A stretch of 64,000 bases of DNA from Symsagittifera roscoffensis (Eukaryota > Xenacoelomorpha > Acoela > Convolutidae), in contig NC_087067.1 of NCBI RefSeq assembly GCF_963678635.1, positions 36,836,686-36,900,685 of the forward strand. The letters run 5' to 3'. Below are positions 44,161-53,427 of this stretch, piece after piece. The notes below the pieces were generated by a model. It did not search any database, was not told the origin of the DNA, and worked only from the letters and a program-made list of their open reading frames with translations. Made by a program: the position numbers and the translations under genes. The first letter of the stretch is position 1, and each line of letters opens with the position of its first letter.

Positions 44161-44570
44161 TGAGTTAGGACCGAGGTGGCTAACTCATAGAGTAATTTCG
44201 GATAGGGTACACCGTCTGCTCGTCACGCTATCTTATTTTCGGCCGGATAGATTCGTGCAACTTCTTAGTCTAATACCGATCCTAATCTTACTCTTATACT
44301 TTCTAGTCTAAGGGTGTTTAACTAGTCTCTGCTAGGCTCAATAGATCTAGGGTATACTGGTTTGTTGCGGCTGCTGAAGTTCTCTTGGAGAGACAACTAA
44401 TTTCTAAGTTAAATTCAAATCTCTCTGGTGCTGAAATTACAAGTAATTTCAGCACTTACAAATAAGTGGGTTGTTAGTTAGATGGATCATGATTGGTTAA
44501 TATTAAATACTTTACAGTGGTAAAATATCTAATTTATCCAATCATAAAATATAGTTTAGATCAGGTTCCA
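44161..44570 (-). repeat. Giant element copy 1, 5' LTR (410 bp)
   Basis: TG...CA ends (TGAGTTAGG at the left, GGTTCCA at the right on the + strand). It aligns gap-free to 26001-26400 and 47025-47434. The right flank after 44570 (AAACTC) is not Gypsy sequence, unlike the left flank of the element. Confidence 0.93.
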
Positions 44571-44793
44571 AAACTCAAAGGGATGAATTTCGTATTCTAA
44601 TTATAGAAGCAAATGATTTGTCTCAATTTTGTTTAAAACGCCACTTGAATAATGCGAAAGTAAAAGCAGTTTATGTATATGCGTACAGACATTTAATTTG
44701 TACAAAACTTGGTTTTTTCAATTTTAGCGTGAAGGAAATTTAATTTAATTATTATGAGTCACAAAATTCAAGCTCCATTTATCGATTAATATC

Positions 44794-45542
44794 TTAACCG
44801 CCGCAGCAAGACAGACATTGACCAATTGTATTCAGGCATTGATACACTGCCTCGGCAACAGTGCAAGTTATATCACAGCAGTCTACAAGACATGGAATCG
44901 CTTGAAGGACAGGATCCAGACAATCTAAACAGGAGCACAGTGTATCACAGCAGCCACAACAGTCGCAACAGTTGCAACAGTCGCAACAAGCCCAGTTATC
45001 GCTGCAACATTCAGCACACGTTGCAACGTCCTCATTGCCATCTTCACAGCATTCACAAGAGCCGAAGCATCCCGAATCTGCTGCTTCGCCGCCACAGCCG
45101 CCTATACCTGAACATAATAAACAAATGTAACAGTATCTCGTATGAAGTAGCTCTAGTATATCACATCTCATGTGACCCGTATTTCTAGAACTAGATTTGA
45201 GAAAAAAATAGCTTCAGTTGAAGCATAAAGCATTCTAAAGCCATTCATGAATTTTTGTTGCGGTTTTTGAGGAAGCGTAAAATCTCACATGGTTTGTTTT
45301 TTGTGTGAAAACTTCACATACTAAAATCATAAAATCACTGAAACCCGTTTTTATCATATTAAATTAAATCGATCATTAAAATTTTTACCTCGATTTCTTC
45401 GTCTTTTTTGTCTGCGGTTTCCTCTTGTAGTGTTTTCCCCGCTTTGCTTGTTCTGATCTATGGGCCCAACTTTATTCGGTTTTATGTGGCTGGTGCTGGG
45501 TTCTCTCGTTATTGACGTCTCATATGAACTAATTCCAGCCAT
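44794..45542 (-). CDS. Predicted two-exon cysteine-rich host gene
   Basis: Exon 1 is 45389-45542 and exon 2 is 44794-45107, with a 281-bp intron between them. The start is the ATG at 45540-45542, with G at -3 and G at +4. The donor is CGAG/GTAAAA and the acceptor is TTCAG/GT after a T-rich tract. The phases fit: exon 1 leaves one base, exon 2 supplies two, and the frame stays open to TAA at 44794, giving 155 residues. Exon 1 codes a polar region ending in a basic RRQKRRRNR stretch. Exon 2 codes 104 residues with about 29 Cys, many as CC pairs (CCDCCNCCDCC). A basic stretch before a Cys-rich domain recalls I-mfa (MDFI) proteins, but the match is weak; the function is unknown. It is the only likely host gene in the window and lies between two giant elements. 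Confidence 0.55.
45108..45388 (-). other. Predicted intron of the Cys-rich gene
   Basis: GT at 45387-45388 and AG at 45108-45109 on the - strand, 281 bases, AT-rich, with in-frame stops just after the donor. Confidence 0.5.
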
Positions 45543-45681
45543 CGCGCGTTCAAATTCACCAAACACGGTTTTCGGTTTTTATCGAGTTTTGCTTTTCATA
45601 CAACTTGATCGGGTGGATACAGTAATTGTAGTTGAAGATTCGATTTATACTTCATTTCTAACAAATTGTTCAAAAGAACAA

Positions 45682-45871
45682 GATTTTTGAACAGATAGAA
45701 CTGGACAAACATTGCTATGTATGGAGAGTATGATTTGAAGAAAGCGCGACGGTTTCTATGAATCGCGTTAGAAAATGATTTTTGAACAGATAGAACTGGA
45801 CAAACATTGCTATGTATGGAAAGTATGATTTGAGGAAAGTGCGAAGGTTTCTATGAATCGCGTTAGAAAAT
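45682..45871. repeat. 95-bp tandem duplication
   Basis: Units 45682-45776 and 45777-45871 start GATTTTTGAACAG and differ at only about four positions. Confidence 0.9.
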
Positions 45872-47024
45872 GATCTAAGCTTCTAGTCGGCTCTTTGTGT
45901 TCCAAAAACAGCAGTTCGAGTCGAATAAAAATGAAGAACATCTCTAGCTAGCTGCTAAATTTAGTTATTATTATGTCATAAGACAATCATGAGCTATTTT
46001 TATACATCAAGCAAAAGTAAAAAGTTGTTCATTAGTTAAAACACATTTTCTTCAAGATAAACGGTCCCTCAAACCGAAACGTAAAAAAACAGTACAATAA
46101 TAAAATTAGCTACTTTGCTACTTGGCTAAATTGCTAAAAAATAAGATGAAAAAGTTGCTTAATAGTTGCTAAAAATAATAGCAAAACTGGCTGCTGAAAC
46201 AGTTTCCGGCGCCGACAAAAATGAAATGAACCCGACTGTTGCTTTTGTTACGAGTCTTCAGATAATTTTTGTTCTCACGAAAAGTTTCTAGCAGAGCTAC
46301 CGAGATCTAAAATTACTCGACGAGAGTTACTACCGCAAACTACTGAGTTTAAGGGATTCCCCTTTTAAACTTTGGAGATTTAAGGGTTCCCGCGTTGACA
46401 AATAGTAAAATTAAGCAAAAATGAGCATACTACAATTTTTTGACCGTTTTCTAGACGCAGTTTGTTGGGCAAACAAAAACCTAACCAAAAAGCCCACTTA
46501 AGATCAAAATTTTTTTTGTGAACAGTTTATATTTTATTTATACTCATTGTTCTTTTTTTCAGACCAAGAGTCAACACAAAAAAAACACTTCAAAAGCATA
46601 TGTTGTGAGTTTGTTTCGAGAAAGCCTAAACAGAATATGTTTAAATCGAAAATACAAAAACTGGAAAATAAATACAATCAATCCGTATTAAACCATGGGA
46701 TAATATAGTTTTCGAAGAACTGATTTTTCTAAACACTGAGACAATTTTAAAATATTTTTGTATTGTGAATTGATTTAGAAACGATAGAACATTAAATTGT
46801 AAATTATATTTTGTTTCAAACTAAATCGATTTTTGATCGAATCAAACCGGTTTTTTTAGGTCTTGTTACAGTATATCTTTGAAATCGATTGTTTCTCATT
46901 TTTACCAGTGCACATTAGCTGCTGAAACGTAAAAAAATGTCAAAAATTGCTGCTTAAATAACTGAATGAATGAAAAATTCAAGATTTGATCATTGATCAA
47001 GTTTCTTTCCTAAAACAATACATG
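45872..47024. other. Intergenic, nothing recognised
   Basis: AT-rich, with a patch of degenerate TTGCTAAA-like repeats at about 46110-46200. No ORF or domain is recognised on either strand. Confidence 0.5.
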
Positions 47025-47434
47025 TGAGTTAAGACCGAGTTGGTTAACTCATAGAGTAATTTCGGATAGGGTACACCGTCTGCTCGTCACGCTATCTTAT
47101 TTTCGGCCGGATAGATTCGTGCAACTTCTTAGTCTAATACCGATCCTAATCTTACTCTTATACTATCTAGTCTCAGGTTGTTTAACTAGTCTCTGCTAGG
47201 CTCAATAGATCTAGGGTATACTGGTTTATTGCGGCTGCTGAAGTGCTCGGGAGAGTCCAACTAATTTCTAAGTTAAATTCAAATCTCTCTGGTGCTGAAA
47301 TTACAAGTAACTTCAGCACTTACAAATAAGTGGGTTGTTAGTTAGATGGATCATGATTGGTTAATATTAAATACTTTACATTGGTAAAATATCTAAATTA
47401 TCCAATCATAAAATGTAGTTTAGATCAGGTTCCA
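47025..47434 (-). repeat. Giant element copy 2, 3' LTR (410 bp)
   Basis: TGAGTTAAG...GGTTCCA, 410 bp, matching 44161-44570 with a few per cent difference. The left flank is ACATG. The hairpin pair is at 47292-47332. Confidence 0.92.
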
Positions 47435-49006
47435 CCCATCCGGGTTTTACAGAGTTTTTTAGAATAGTTCTTCTGCAATTCGAAGGATGGATGATGGACG
47501 TTGGTGTTTGGCGAACATCATATTTCTTCTGTTTCCTTTTTGTTAAAGGAGTTCCAGGAAGCTGGAGTTAGAGACATAAGACGTTGTGTCTTCTAGTGAC
47601 AACGACTAAGTCTTTGCAACAAACTCAAATCTGATTTCAGAATGGTTTGCTATGTCAGGTTTTTCTGTTCTGCGTGGAGATTGTGCGTGGAGGGGATGCC
47701 TGGTTACTCGGATCTGTACGTATACTTGAACATCGAGGTGGTCATTGGTCTAGTTCAATGAAGTCCTTTTCTGCGAAGTCAAGTCGTACTCTAAATCCTT
47801 TGAGTTGTGATTGTGAGTGGCATATCGATTGTGGTTGGTCATTCTCTCTCGAGTGTAGTGGGGTCGTTTTGTCTTTAGATGTTCGTCCTTGGTGTTGTAT
47901 TCTGATCTATGTATTGCATAATGTAATTTACATTTTATAAAACATTTATTAGTTTAATATTTTTTAATTATGATTTTAGTTAGTTGTTTTCACAAAAGGT
48001 TTTTGTTTTAGTTCGGTTATTTTGAAGAGTTACTCACACTTGAGTAGCTCTTATTAAAAATAGAGGTGTGGTCACAAAGCGTGGATGTAGCGCGGTGGGT
48101 TAGGCCGGCTATAGAGCATGCTCAGGACGTCCTTCCTGGTGGGTTAGGCCAGGAGTGGGAGTATGATTTCATGCGGTTTTTGTGAGGGGTCCTGTTATGT
48201 GACAACGTTTTATGTTGGGTTTGTTGTGGTTTTTCTTATGTCTTGTTGGTTATGTCCTTTTTCCAAAAGTAAATTGTTCGTGGTATGGGTTTGTCTTTCG
48301 ACTTTTTTGTGTTTTATTATTTCTTTCTTAGACTTTATAATAGTCTTCAAAAGAATAAATTATCCAGTTTTAAACTGGGTTAATCCGGTTTGGGTACCGT
48401 TGGTTTCCTTTTCTTAGTCATGCTGTTATTTTATGATTTGTGGTATTTAGTAAGCTGCGTTGGTTAGTTTTGTTTAGTATATGATTCCTTTCCAACCGGG
48501 TTAAAGGAAAGTTTGAAACATGTTATTATATGTTAGATTTGTTGAGTGTGAAAACTTGAAACTGAAATTCATTATTTTAAACAATTCTTCGTGGGCGAGC
48601 TGTGCGAGTGTGGATAGAATTTCTGTGCGAATAAATGAGAATATCAAAAGGTTAGTACTGCATTTGCATTTTATTAACTTACTGCATAGAATTTGGAAAT
48701 TTACTGCTAGTTATGGGGGAATTTTAAGTTACAAATTTTCATCATAATTAGATTTACTGCTTGTGGGGAAAATTTTAGAAATGAATTTACTGCATAGGTA
48801 TTAAATTTATAAATTTATAAGTGTAAGAGATTAATAGAATTTTTGAAATCTGTTTGATGAAATTTGCGATTTTTATTTGTCTTTTGTGGTCTTTGTAGGT
48901 GATTGTCGGATGAAGGCTAAAAATCTAAGGAAAACATGGATAAAGTATGGTGAGTTTTTTAATATTTCAATTAGTTAGTTATATTCATTTAATTCATACT
49001 TACCTG
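47435..49006 (-). other. 3' region of giant element copy 2
   Basis: Equivalent to 26401-28004. It keeps the doubled GGTGGGTTAGGCC motif with the two palindromes (48114-48133) and the + strand splice-like sites (donor near 48651, acceptor near 48899, donor TATG/GTGAGT near 48950). A + strand frame of 84 codons at 48163-48417 with hydrophobic segments shares its first 30 or so codons with 27165 in copy 1. It may be chance. Confidence 0.55.
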
Positions 49007-50812
49007 TTAGTCGTCGGGGAAAAAACCGTGGGGGAAGATGTCGTGAATTAGTTCTGAAGTTGTTAGTAGTTTAGCTAAGATGCGGATGATATTTTTAGTC
49101 TGAAGCAGTGGCCAAAGCAATTGAAGTGCCTTAATAGTGGTTAGTTCTTCAGTGCCAACTGCAAACTCATAAGGTGTGTTTTGGATTAGATTATATAATT
49201 TGTGATTGAATTTAGTGTTGTGGATGAATTCTAAAATTGGGATTTCTATAGGTTGTACAAACTCGTGCGGGATAAGGAAGGGTCGGGATTCTTCGGCGTT
49301 GAAGGTCTTGGTGATGGGACAGAAGATGTACATTTGGGTTATGGGGTCATAATTACGAAGAATACCATGGAGGTTAGTGTCTTTAATACAATATGTGAAA
49401 TTTAGGAAAAATGGTGAAGTGTATTTGGAATTAATGAATTGAAAACGATGGTGTGGTTGTCTAGAGGGTGTGTGTAGGTCAAAGTGATTTTGGATGAAGC
49501 GATAATAACTATATGTGTGGGTTTGTTTAGTGCGCAACATAATATCGTGTGAGCAGTGTAAATCTCTTTCGTGTGGTGCAAGGAAATGAAAGGTTAGTGA
49601 AAATATTTGGAAGCGTTCTTTAAAACTTTCGTATGCTTGTGTGTCTGTTAGTGCTTCTGAAATAATGTGATCAAACTTTCGGTCGAAGATGTTTAGTGTG
49701 AATATATATGGTGTCTTGATGAAAAACTTCTCGGTAATTTGTGGATTAGCGAAGCGATCGTCGTCTAAGAATTGATCTTGGTTAGCTCTGATGATGTTGT
49801 GATCATAGTATTCGAGTGTATATTCGTTAGCTCTAGGTGCAGTGTGTGTTTTTAGTGATTTTTTATATCCAACGTAAGTAAATTGTCTAGCGGTTAGTGG
49901 TGTAGTGAGTCGATATAGCATGTCCGTATTTCGCTCTATATCGATGTGAGTGTTAGATAAAGGTAAGCAAAGAGGATTAGTAAAATGATAATATGAGGTC
50001 CAAGAGAGAGTGGGCATTAAAACGTATTCATCTACAAAGTTGCGTGTTTCGTTAGTGTCGTGGGGGGTGTTTAAGGTGTATTGTGGGAATGAGGGTAAGG
50101 TGATGGCTAAAAATTCTTTTGTGTTAGTATGCTTGGGGTGGTTGATGTATTCACGGGCTGTTCCTGGTTTTGCTGGGAAAGGATGGTTGGGGAACTTTCT
50201 TTTAAAAGTGCGGTAAGCTCTATTAGTGTTGAGTGAAGATTCAGTTGATGTGGATGATGGTGCTAATGATTCAGTATAATTTGAAGAGGGTGTAGGGGTA
50301 GGGGGGTTGGATGAATTTATTGTGGAGGAGATTTGGTTTATGGTTGGGGTATTAAGGTGGTAGGGTTGTTGTTGAAGGGTAATAAAATTATCTAGCTCTG
50401 GGGAGATTCGGGGGGTGTCTGGAGAATGAGATGATTGGTCAGAATGGTATGAGGAGTAGGTTGGGGTAACTTGGGAAGCATAAGAGGGTGTGGGAGTGAT
50501 TGGGTCAGGGTTATTGGATAATATGGGTTGAAAAGGGGGTTGAGAAAAATTAGAAGAGTTATGAAAATTATTGGATGGGGATGGTTCTGAGTCGGCAAAT
50601 TCATCGGGGGTTTCAATATTCGGGTTATTGAGTTGTGAGATGGAATATAAAACTGAGATGTGTGAATTAGTGTCGGAATTCATGCCTGATGTTACATTAC
50701 TAGATGGAAAATCGGGTGGCGGAAAAGCAAAAAGTGGTATTATTGGGATTGGAGAGGTAAGATTGGTTGGGTGGGAATTTGATCGGTGTAGTGATCCAAG
50801 TTGGCGGCTCAT
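49007..50812 (-). CDS. 601-codon unknown gene downstream of env
   Basis: Not recognised. The start is the ATG at 50810-50812, which overlaps the env stop (ATGA). Residues 1 to about 215 are rich in Ser, Pro, Thr and Asn and look disordered. Residues about 220-601 are ordered, with many aromatic and His residues and conserved blocks such as FKRKFPNHPFP, LPSFPQYTLN, CIKDTNLHGILRNYD and a hydrophobic C-terminus with LLWPLLQTKNIIRILAKLL. No signal peptide or membrane segment is evident. The homologue in copy 1 is broken. Position after env and the coupled start suggest co-translation with env from one mRNA. A virion or host-interaction factor is possible, but there is no direct evidence. Confidence 0.8.
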   Translation of the reverse strand: MSRQLGSLHRSNSHPTNLTSPIPIIPLFAFPPPDFPSSNVTSGMNSDTNSHISVLYSISQLNNPNIETPDEFADSEPSPSNNFHNSSNFSQPPFQPILSNNPDPITPTPSYASQVTPTYSSYHSDQSSHSPDTPRISPELDNFITLQQQPYHLNTPTINQISSTINSSNPPTPTPSSNYTESLAPSSTSTESSLNTNRAYRTFKRKFPNHPFPAKPGTAREYINHPKHTNTKEFLAITLPSFPQYTLNTPHDTNETRNFVDEYVLMPTLSWTSYYHFTNPLCLPLSNTHIDIERNTDMLYRLTTPLTARQFTYVGYKKSLKTHTAPRANEYTLEYYDHNIIRANQDQFLDDDRFANPQITEKFFIKTPYIFTLNIFDRKFDHIISEALTDTQAYESFKERFQIFSLTFHFLAPHERDLHCSHDIMLRTKQTHTYSYYRFIQNHFDLHTPSRQPHHRFQFINSKYTSPFFLNFTYCIKDTNLHGILRNYDPITQMYIFCPITKTFNAEESRPFLIPHEFVQPIEIPILEFIHNTKFNHKLYNLIQNTPYEFAVGTEELTTIKALQLLWPLLQTKNIIRILAKLLTTSELIHDIFPHGFFPDD

Positions 50813-53427
50813 CGTGGGCTAAAAAAATGATTATTTTGAGACTGAAAAGCGGTGGTATGGGGTTGTTCAATAATTTGTTCATAAGTATTATCATCTTGTG
50901 ACTGGTGTGTCATTATATGTTGGATGGGACTTTGTGATGTGGTGAGTCGAAAATTTGGATTATGTGTGATGGCTAAATTTCGAAAATTTCGTGGGACTAG
51001 GGATAGTGGATGGTTATTTGGTAGGGGTGGTAATTGTGGTGCCGTTGGCGTTATGTCTACATTGTTATGTTCTTCGTCGTATGTATTTTGTCGTGTTGCT
51101 ATTTTTGTGTTATATTCTTTTATTTGTGCGTCTAAAAGAATTTTGTTTATAGATGTAGAAAAGATTCCAAAAAATCCTGCAAAGAGTATGCGTGCTACGC
51201 TTGCTTGTCTGTTTACTTGTGTGTGTATAGCACATGTGTTGTAGATTCCTTTTAAAAGTGAGAAAAGAAATCCAATAAAGTTAAACATTGCGTATAAAAT
51301 AGTCAATTTTTCTAAGATGTAGTAGGGCCATCCTAGAAAATCGAGGATCTCATTTTTGAGTGTAACAAAGCTAAAAATGTTAATTGGTGATATATCTTGG
51401 GGACGGTATTTTTCACCGTTTAGATATATATAATCTTTAATGTCTTTAAAATATCCGCTATAGTCTTGCGTGTAGATATCGGCAAATCCTGCGGTTTCTG
51501 CAAGTTTGCGTAAATTTTGGTCTATTGATTGTCTTTGTATAGTGTCCATTTGTGTTAATAATTCTTGGAATTGTTGTGTTCTAATGTGATGTTGAATATC
51601 TGATTTTGAATAGATTCCTATTGATTGTAAGTCTATATTTGGGTTTCGAGCAATAGCGCGAATGCTTTCTGGTGAAAATTTTTTGAGTGATTGCATTAAT
51701 GTGGGATATGGAGTGAGAAGATAATATTTATTTTCATCAGGGTTTAGTTGTACTACATTGTGGCTGTTTTCTGATCCACATGGGACTGCGGTATCCCAGA
51801 AATAGGTTCTTCGTGAAAGTGTATCCACGAAATGTACTTTATTCTTATAAAAGATAGGGATTCTTTTATAACATCGTTTATCTTCAAAAACGTATAGTGG
51901 TGATACTTTTTTAGTACAAGTATAAAACCATAAGATGTTTCCTTCATAGTCTAAAAAATTTGATCTATTTCCAGATAATAAGTATCCTGCATAGGGTATT
52001 TTTAATACTGCTAGTGCAAGTGATTGTAATATTTGTGTTCGTTCTAATTCGCATAGTTGGTGTAGTGTTTCTAATTCGGAGAGTGACATTTCTTGAAAAA
52101 TTCGGCTAATTGTATAATCTAGTTTCATATCTAAATGAATATCATAGTGGATATTACCGAAATATGTAGTATTCATTAGTGATAATTCTTGTAAGCGTGT
52201 GCTTCTGGTGTCATGGGGTTTTAGATGTCCACCAGGTTGTCCGTTGCTTTTTTCAAAATTAACTGGTTTATAGGATGTTCCTTCGTTTGGAGGATGACCT
52301 GTGGCATATGGGTCGATTTTTACTTTTCCAGTGGTCATGTCGAATCCTTTTTCGTATTCAACTAATATTTCAGAGTATTGTGTTCTGTGAAGTGGATTCC
52401 TGTATTTACATGCAAGTTCTGTTTCTTGATATATTTGAAAACGTGTCAATTTATTTTCTATATTGTCTATGTTTCTAAAATTAGAACTTAGTTTTCGTGA
52501 TGGATGGACTTGTTCATATGGAATTGATTGTATAAAATATTTTTCGTGAAATTTTATCATACGAGCGTGTATTTTTGCTACTTGAAATGTTGTACATGTA
52601 TCTTCGGGGAACCAAACAATTGTTGCTTGTGTTCTCGTTGTAGGGTCGCAATAACCTTGATCATTTTTACAAGGTAGTCGGATTCCTTGATAGATCATTG
52701 TATTATCTGATAAATCTCGTGTTAGTTGTATTTTTTCGAGTTGTATTTTCCAATCAAAAAACATTATTTCTTGGTATCCTTTATTTTTTGTGTCTGCTTT
52801 GCAGTTTGATGGGTCATTTATACCAATGTGTGGTATCCAATGTTTATCGTGTAGGTCATAGGTTAATCGTCCGTGTGCGCCGTTATACGGGTATTTTTCG
52901 TCTAGTTTTATATGTCCTTGGTGTCTTTCAAGTTGTGATTGATGTACAGAGTCTGGAAAAACTTGAAAATTAACTAACTTTCTTTGGGAGTTTTTATTTT
53001 GTGTGATGTTTAGTCTAAGTAATTCATTTTTACAATCGTCGGGATTGAGATGTAAAAGACGTTCTATATTACTTTGATAGAATGATTCATGGTCAAGTCG
53101 GTTTTTGTTTCCGTTCGAGACTTGTGAACAATGTACTTTCTTTTCGGAAAATGTTGCTGTGAATTTATAACCTGTAACTGTTGTTGCTCGGGCTTTCGAA
53201 TAGAGTGTTGCTATTACATCTGTGGTTTCTATAGCTTGTGGTTCTGTTTCACATTGTGATACTTGATTTATTGCATATTTATGTAGTGTTTTTTGTTCAT
53301 TTTCTTCACAATCGTAATGTGTTACTAATAAATCTTGTGGTCCTGTACGAGGAGAAGGGTTTATGTTTTGATTTGAGATTACTAGAAAAAGGAGTTGGAG
53401 AAAAATTAATAATTTTAGAATATACAT
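50809..53427 (-). CDS. Envelope-like glycoprotein
   Basis: An 872-codon frame. Residues 1-18 form a signal peptide (Leu/Ile/Phe-rich). A long ectodomain with paired Cys follows; an early YDCEEN motif and later C-x-x-C-type pairs suggest disulfide bonds, and several N-x-S/T sites are present. A strong hydrophobic segment lies at about 700-725 and a second at about 742-765, followed by a polar tail of about 100 residues with PP and NN stretches. Size, layout and position after pol fit a retroelement env needed for membrane fusion. The spaced Cys pattern near the N-terminus faintly recalls glycoproteins of some invertebrate negative-strand viruses, but no fusion peptide or family could be assigned. 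It is intact here and broken in copy 1. Confidence 0.75.
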   Translation of the reverse strand: MYILKLLIFLQLLFLVISNQNINPSPRTGPQDLLVTHYDCEENEQKTLHKYAINQVSQCETEPQAIETTDVIATLYSKARATTVTGYKFTATFSEKKVHCSQVSNGNKNRLDHESFYQSNIERLLHLNPDDCKNELLRLNITQNKNSQRKLVNFQVFPDSVHQSQLERHQGHIKLDEKYPYNGAHGRLTYDLHDKHWIPHIGINDPSNCKADTKNKGYQEIMFFDWKIQLEKIQLTRDLSDNTMIYQGIRLPCKNDQGYCDPTTRTQATIVWFPEDTCTTFQVAKIHARMIKFHEKYFIQSIPYEQVHPSRKLSSNFRNIDNIENKLTRFQIYQETELACKYRNPLHRTQYSEILVEYEKGFDMTTGKVKIDPYATGHPPNEGTSYKPVNFEKSNGQPGGHLKPHDTRSTRLQELSLMNTTYFGNIHYDIHLDMKLDYTISRIFQEMSLSELETLHQLCELERTQILQSLALAVLKIPYAGYLLSGNRSNFLDYEGNILWFYTCTKKVSPLYVFEDKRCYKRIPIFYKNKVHFVDTLSRRTYFWDTAVPCGSENSHNVVQLNPDENKYYLLTPYPTLMQSLKKFSPESIRAIARNPNIDLQSIGIYSKSDIQHHIRTQQFQELLTQMDTIQRQSIDQNLRKLAETAGFADIYTQDYSGYFKDIKDYIYLNGEKYRPQDISPINIFSFVTLKNEILDFLGWPYYILEKLTILYAMFNFIGFLFSLLKGIYNTCAIHTQVNRQASVARILFAGFFGIFSTSINKILLDAQIKEYNTKIATRQNTYDEEHNNVDITPTAPQLPPLPNNHPLSLVPRNFRNLAITHNPNFRLTTSQSPIQHIMTHQSQDDNTYEQIIEQPHTTAFQSQNNHFFSPR

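Larger units (their letters stand above)
26001..44570 (-). mobile_element. Giant env-carrying LTR retroelement, copy 1 (18.6 kb, mutated)
   Basis: Bounded by LTRs 26001-26400 and 44161-44570, read on the - strand. In its own 5' to 3' order it has LTR, primer site, leader, ORF0, gag-pol, ORF-a, ORF-b, ORF-c, env, a 601-codon gene, 3' region and LTR. RT order and motifs place the pol in Ty3/Gypsy (Metaviridae-like). At 18.6 kb it is two to three times longer than usual for that group. Gag-pol, env and the 601-codon gene all carry stops or shifts, so the copy is defective. The two LTRs differ at about nine positions in 400 by eye. The outer 10 bases of the 3' LTR are missing at 26001. Confidence 0.92.

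Noticed and set aside
26001..44570. Host origin (for example captured cellular genes) of ORF-a and ORF-b
   Set aside because: They are very short and hydrophobic; no comparison is possible by eye.
44826..45188. 120-codon + strand frame rich in Ser, His and Asn
   Set aside because: Antisense of the Cys-rich exon. The - strand reading has matching splice phase, so it is preferred.
45389..45566. GTG at 45564-45566 as start of the Cys-rich gene
   Set aside because: GTG is not a usual start in animals. The ATG 24 bases downstream has a good context and keeps the same frame.
47647..47940. 97-codon + strand frame in the 3' region of giant copy 2
   Set aside because: Not kept open in copy 1. Likely chance.
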